In this document: positions 4,315 through 6,422 of the stretch, piece after piece | How positions within the stretch are numbered: position 1 is the stretch's first letter | Layout of the letters: each line of letters begins with the position of its first letter | DNA from: Patescibacteria group bacterium UBA4664 | Lineage (GTDB): Bacteria; Patescibacteriota; Saccharimonadia; CAILAD01; BJGX01 | DNA: 6,422 bases | NCBI GenBank assembly: GCA_943353705.1 | Contig: CALRAY010000028.1 | Span: 1 to 6,422 of the forward strand | Direction of reading: 5' to 3' | Program-made: the position numbers and the translations under genes | The notes under the pieces: generated by a model | What the model was told of the DNA's origin: nothing | Databases searched by the model: none | The model's input: only the letters and a program-made list of their open reading frames with translations

Positions 4315-5142
4315 ATGACCAAAATTATTAGTGGTAAAGACATAGCCCAAGCAATACTTGATTCAATCAAAACTGAAATTAACAAACTATCCAAGCCACC
4401 TAAGCTTGTAATTATTAGCTATAATGCCAATAAAGCATCGAGCCAATACATTAGCCTCAAGACAGAAAAAGCAGCCGAAGTAGGGATAGAATGCGATAAG
4501 CTGGATTGGTCCAGCCAAGACCTCGACAGCTGCAAACTAGCGATGCAAAAATTAGCTAGTGACGTATCTGTAGACGGGATTATAGTCCAGCTGCCAGTTA
4601 CAGGCCTTGATAATTTTCAAGATGTATTAAATTTAATCCCAGCCAGTAAGGATGTCGATGGACTCTCCGAAGCCTCACTGATATCTTTAAAAGAAAACAA
4701 GCAGGTTCTTATTCCTGCTACGCCAAAAGCAATATTGGAGATTATTGAAAAAGAAAATATTGAATTGAATAATAAAAATATTCTAATTATAGGCCAAGGC
4801 AAGCTAGTTGGCTTACCATTAGGCATTATATTAAAAAATAAAAGACTCAATATTACTACTGCTGATGCCTCTACTAATAACCTAAGCGATTTAACAATCG
4901 ATGCCGACATAATAATAACAGCCACTGGATCGCCCAAATTATTAACTGGAAATATGGTAAAAGATGGCGTTATAGTTTTGGATGCCGGTGCTGCCGAAAG
5001 CGATGGCAGAACCATTGGGGATGTTGACTACGAGAGTGTTGAGCCAAAATGCTCGCTAGTCTCAAAGGTTCCAGGTGGCATCGGCCCAGTTACGGTGGCC
5101 TGTTTACTAGAGAACGTTCTAGAAGTGTCAAGTAACCGATGA
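4315..5142 (+). CDS. folD: Bifunctional methylene-THF dehydrogenase / methenyl-THF cyclohydrolase
   Basis: FolD interconverts 5,10-methylene-, 5,10-methenyl- and 10-formyl-tetrahydrofolate, feeding initiator tRNA formylation and other one-carbon needs. At 275 residues it is slightly shorter than typical. Catalytic-domain motifs are present: SSQYISLKTEKAAEVGI, with Tyr45 and Lys49 of the YxxxK signature; DGIIVQLPV; SKDVDGLSEAS; and IPATPKAI, where PCTP is usual. The Rossmann domain gives ILIIGQGKLVGLPL, IIITATGSPKLL, and the C-terminal VPGGIGPVTVACLLENVL signature. The nucleotide loop reads GQGKLVG instead of the common GRSxxVG, so cofactor preference (NADP or NAD) may differ. The predicted leaderless start is ATG 4315 and the stop is TGA. 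No partner folate gene lies beside it; the next gene starts 36 bp downstream with its own promoter. Confidence 0.96.
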   Translation: MTKIISGKDIAQAILDSIKTEINKLSKPPKLVIISYNANKASSQYISLKTEKAAEVGIECDKLDWSSQDLDSCKLAMQKLASDVSVDGIIVQLPVTGLDNFQDVLNLIPASKDVDGLSEASLISLKENKQVLIPATPKAILEIIEKENIELNNKNILIIGQGKLVGLPLGIILKNKRLNITTADASTNNLSDLTIDADIIITATGSPKLLTGNMVKDGVIVLDAGAAESDGRTIGDVDYESVEPKCSLVSKVPGGIGPVTVACLLENVLEVSSNR

Positions 5143-5163
5143 ATAAGTCCGAATCTAATTTGG

Positions 5164-5172
5164 TGTTATAAT
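5164..5172 (+). promoter_or_regulatory. Extended -10 promoter of the split-barrel gene (leaderless)
   Basis: TGTTATAAT is a perfect extended -10 element (TGn plus TATAAT), which explains the absence of a -35 box. It is followed by 6 nt and the ATG at 5179, so the transcript should begin on the start codon. Confidence 0.7.
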
Positions 5173-5178
5173 CTAACT

Positions 5179-5616
5179 ATGGAAAAGCTTATAAAAGAGT
5201 ATCTTGAAAGTAAAATCGATATGCAATTATCGACCGTGAAGGATGGTCAGCCTTGGGCTTGCACTGTTTATTATGTTTATGATGACAAATTCAACTTATA
5301 CTGGACCTCTGGCAGATCCAGAAGACATTCTGTAGAAATACTTAATAATCCCAAAACTGCCGTTACTATAGTCAAGGACGTCGATAAAAAGCAGGCTCTT
5401 CAAATTATTGGAAATTCTTATGAAGTTGAAAATGAAGAATTAGAAAAAGTACATGAGCTGTATCAGAAAAGGTATGGTGTAAAGGACTACGATATAGCAG
5501 AAATGAAAATGAAAGATCCAGAAGGTAGAGCTTATTGGGTTTTTAAGCCGAACGAAATATATACTTGGGATGAAGTAAACTTTCCAAAAGAGCCAAAGCA
5601 AAAATTCATTCCTTAA
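5179..5616 (+). CDS. Pyridoxamine 5'-phosphate oxidase-like FMN-binding split-barrel protein
   Basis: The 145-residue protein fits the small PNPOx-like flavin split-barrel family in length and pattern. MQLSTVKDGQPWACTVYYVYDDKFNLYW (15-42) gives the first strands of the barrel, followed by TSGRSRRHSVEILNNPKTAVTIV (43-65), where the S/R/H cluster and the NP turn occupy the usual flavin-phosphate region. The latter half holds QALQIIGNSYEV and a final AYWVFKPNEIYTWD strand. True PdxH is longer and has extra substrate-binding segments, so vitamin B6 synthesis is unlikely. Family members bind FMN, F420 or heme and act in redox or stress roles; the real substrate is unknown. It is a single-gene unit between folD and a strong bidirectional terminator. 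Confidence 0.85.
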   Translation: MEKLIKEYLESKIDMQLSTVKDGQPWACTVYYVYDDKFNLYWTSGRSRRHSVEILNNPKTAVTIVKDVDKKQALQIIGNSYEVENEELEKVHELYQKRYGVKDYDIAEMKMKDPEGRAYWVFKPNEIYTWDEVNFPKEPKQKFIP

Positions 5617-5621
5617 AAATC

Positions 5622-5652
5622 AAAAAAACTCACAATAATTTGTGAGTTTTTT
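5622..5652. terminator. Bidirectional intrinsic terminator
   Basis: A symmetrical 13-bp stem (six A residues plus CTCACAA against TTGTGAG plus six T residues) closes a TAAT loop. The A and T runs make it work both ways: for the split-barrel gene on the plus strand and for tRNA-Leu on the minus strand. Confidence 0.92.
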
Positions 5653-5662
5653 ATTCTTCATA

Positions 5663-5753
5663 TGGTGCCGCGAAGAAGACTCGAACTTCCACGCCCGATA
5701 TATTGGGCACTAGCCCCTCAAGCTAGCGTGTCTACCAATTCCACCACCGCGGC
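5663..5753 (-). tRNA. tRNA-Leu(GAG)
   Basis: The class II tRNA is 91 nt with CCA encoded at 5663-5665. The acceptor GCCGCGG pairs with the 3' strand TCGCGGC through one G-U pair. The anticodon stem CTAGC/GCTAG encloses TTGAGGG (anticodon GAG), and the long variable arm has a GCCC/GGGC stem. The T-loop is TTCGAGT. Its promoter on the minus strand is not clear; TAATAT-like sequences lie just upstream near 5757-5762. Confidence 0.96.
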
Positions 5754-5772
5754 TCGATATATTAAGTTCTAT

Positions 5773-5830
5773 TAGCACCCCATATTATTGAGGGGCTAAA
5801 CTTAATTCGGTTATTATATCTTATAATAAC
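5773..5830. other. Two hairpins between the FAD oxidase gene and tRNA-Leu
   Basis: The first hairpin pairs TTAG plus CCCC with GGGG plus CTAA around an ATATTATTGA loop (about 5773-5800, with a 2-nt CA bulge). The second is a perfect AT-rich dyad GTTATTAT/ATAATAAC (5810-5817 with 5823-5830). They lie just after the stop of the minus-strand oxidase gene and may stop or process its transcript, although neither has a clean T-run. Confidence 0.45.
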
Positions 5831-5844
5831 TGTCTTGATAAGCT

Positions 5845-6422
5845 CTAGTGGAATGAGCCCAGGCCTGGCATATGTTCGAGAAGATGATTCATTGAATATT
5901 CCTTGCGCAAATGCACCTGTCCATACTCTTTGGTGGCACCCAGTTTGCTTCTGGGGTTAAGTAAGTTATAAGGGTCAAACATCTTCTTAACTTCTTTAAA
6001 CATGCCATATATTTCAGCTCCATACATTTGTCTTAAATATGAGCCTCGCATTATTCCGTCGTTATGTTCACCGGAAATACTTCCGCCAAGCTTGAGGACC
6101 ATTTTATAGAATTCATCGCTGAGGGCATAAATTTTATGCCTATCCCGAATATTACTTAGATCTAAAAATGGCTGAATGTGTAAGTGCCCATTGCCTGCAT
6201 GCCCCCAAACTGCATCTTTGACTTTATATTTATCAAGTAATGCATACGCCTGCTCTAGAAAATCGCCAAATTTATCTAGTGGAACAATTCCGTCCTCAAT
6301 TATCGGCAAGGCTTTCTTGGGTCCCTGTTTCATCCAAATAATTGCTGCTGCTTGGCGTCTAATTCTCCACAGCTGATCCTGCTCTAGTTTGTTGGCTGTA
6401 ATCTTAATTTCATAAGCATACT
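5845..6422 (-). CDS. FAD-linked oxidase C-terminal domain (GlcD / D-lactate dehydrogenase type), N-terminus outside the window
   Basis: The reading frame is open through the right edge, and the residues before the internal Met at 6333 (LWRIRRQAAAIIW and upstream) continue the family pattern, so the visible 192 residues are the C-terminal part of a larger flavoprotein. Recognisable segments are IIEDGIVPLDKFGDFLEQAY, the GHAGNGHLHIQP motif whose histidines match the family's metal and substrate site, SGEHNDGIMRG (family SGEHG-G), and the final MFDPYNLLNPRSKLG. Relatives oxidise D-lactate, glycolate or other 2-hydroxy acids, passing electrons to quinone, cytochrome or Fe-S partners. The FAD-binding PCMH domain should lie to the right of the window; substrate cannot be assigned. 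The TAG stop is at 5845-5847. Confidence 0.9.
   Translation of the reverse strand, partial: YAYEIKITANKLEQDQLWRIRRQAAAIIWMKQGPKKALPIIEDGIVPLDKFGDFLEQAYALLDKYKVKDAVWGHAGNGHLHIQPFLDLSNIRDRHKIYALSDEFYKMVLKLGGSISGEHNDGIMRGSYLRQMYGAEIYGMFKEVKKMFDPYNLLNPRSKLGATKEYGQVHLRKEYSMNHLLEHMPGLGSFH

Noticed and set aside
4617..5015. Minus-strand frame of 132 codons opposite folD
   Set aside because: Antisense shadow of folD; its hydrophobic composition is what antisense of a Rossmann-domain gene typically gives.
5179..5616. True pyridoxamine 5'-phosphate oxidase PdxH
   Set aside because: The protein is too short and lacks the longer substrate-binding regions; only the general flavin split-barrel family is supported.

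Overview
This is an AT-rich, gene-dense window that looks like a small-genome candidate-phyla-radiation bacterium, most likely Candidatus Saccharibacteria (TM7) or a relative. This rests on inference: tRNA genes with encoded CCA ends are scattered among short unrelated transcription units, several first genes appear to be leaderless, and biosynthetic pathways are represented by fragments. TGA acts as a stop (hisI overlaps hisG through ATGA, and folD ends in TGA), which argues against the UGA-glycine lineages Absconditabacteria and Gracilibacteria. No 16S rRNA or marker protein is present to settle the taxonomy.

Layout. Positions 1-160 hold a minus-strand tRNA-Cys(GCA) to tRNA-Leu(UAA) pair with its own promoter; the Leu gene is cut by the window edge. 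Positions 225-463 hold a small hydrophilic ORF with a strong ribosome binding site. Positions 464-611 are a decayed second copy of the tRNA-Cys gene plus its promoter region. Next come tRNA-Phe(GAA) and tRNA-Gly(GCC) on the plus strand. A TrpR-superfamily YerC-type repressor gene follows, with an almost perfect palindrome inside its promoter, then hisI and hisG, which overlap. tRNA-Val(UAC) follows with a consensus promoter and a terminator. A hairpin-rich intergenic patch leads to a transglutaminase-like protein gene and a convergent coiled-coil protein gene. folD is divergent from the coiled-coil gene, followed by a flavin split-barrel protein gene. The window ends with a minus-strand tRNA-Leu(GAG) and the C-terminal part of a GlcD/D-lactate-dehydrogenase type FAD oxidase running off the right edge.

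How the parts fit. The most coherent system is yerC-hisI-hisG: a probable histidine-type repressor controlling itself and perhaps two enzymes of the top of the histidine pathway, HisG (step 1) and HisI (step 3). The enzyme for step 2 (HisE) and all later enzymes are absent from the window. FolD would supply 10-formyl-tetrahydrofolate. The other proteins are single-gene units bounded by clear intrinsic terminators.

Most noteworthy: a tRNA-Cys duplication in which one copy has become a pseudogene; a tRNA-Gly whose invariant 19-56 tertiary pair appears swapped from G-C to U-A; the minimal hisI-hisG cassette; and a recurring -10 box placed 6-7 nt before the ATG, predicting leaderless mRNAs for four separate genes.
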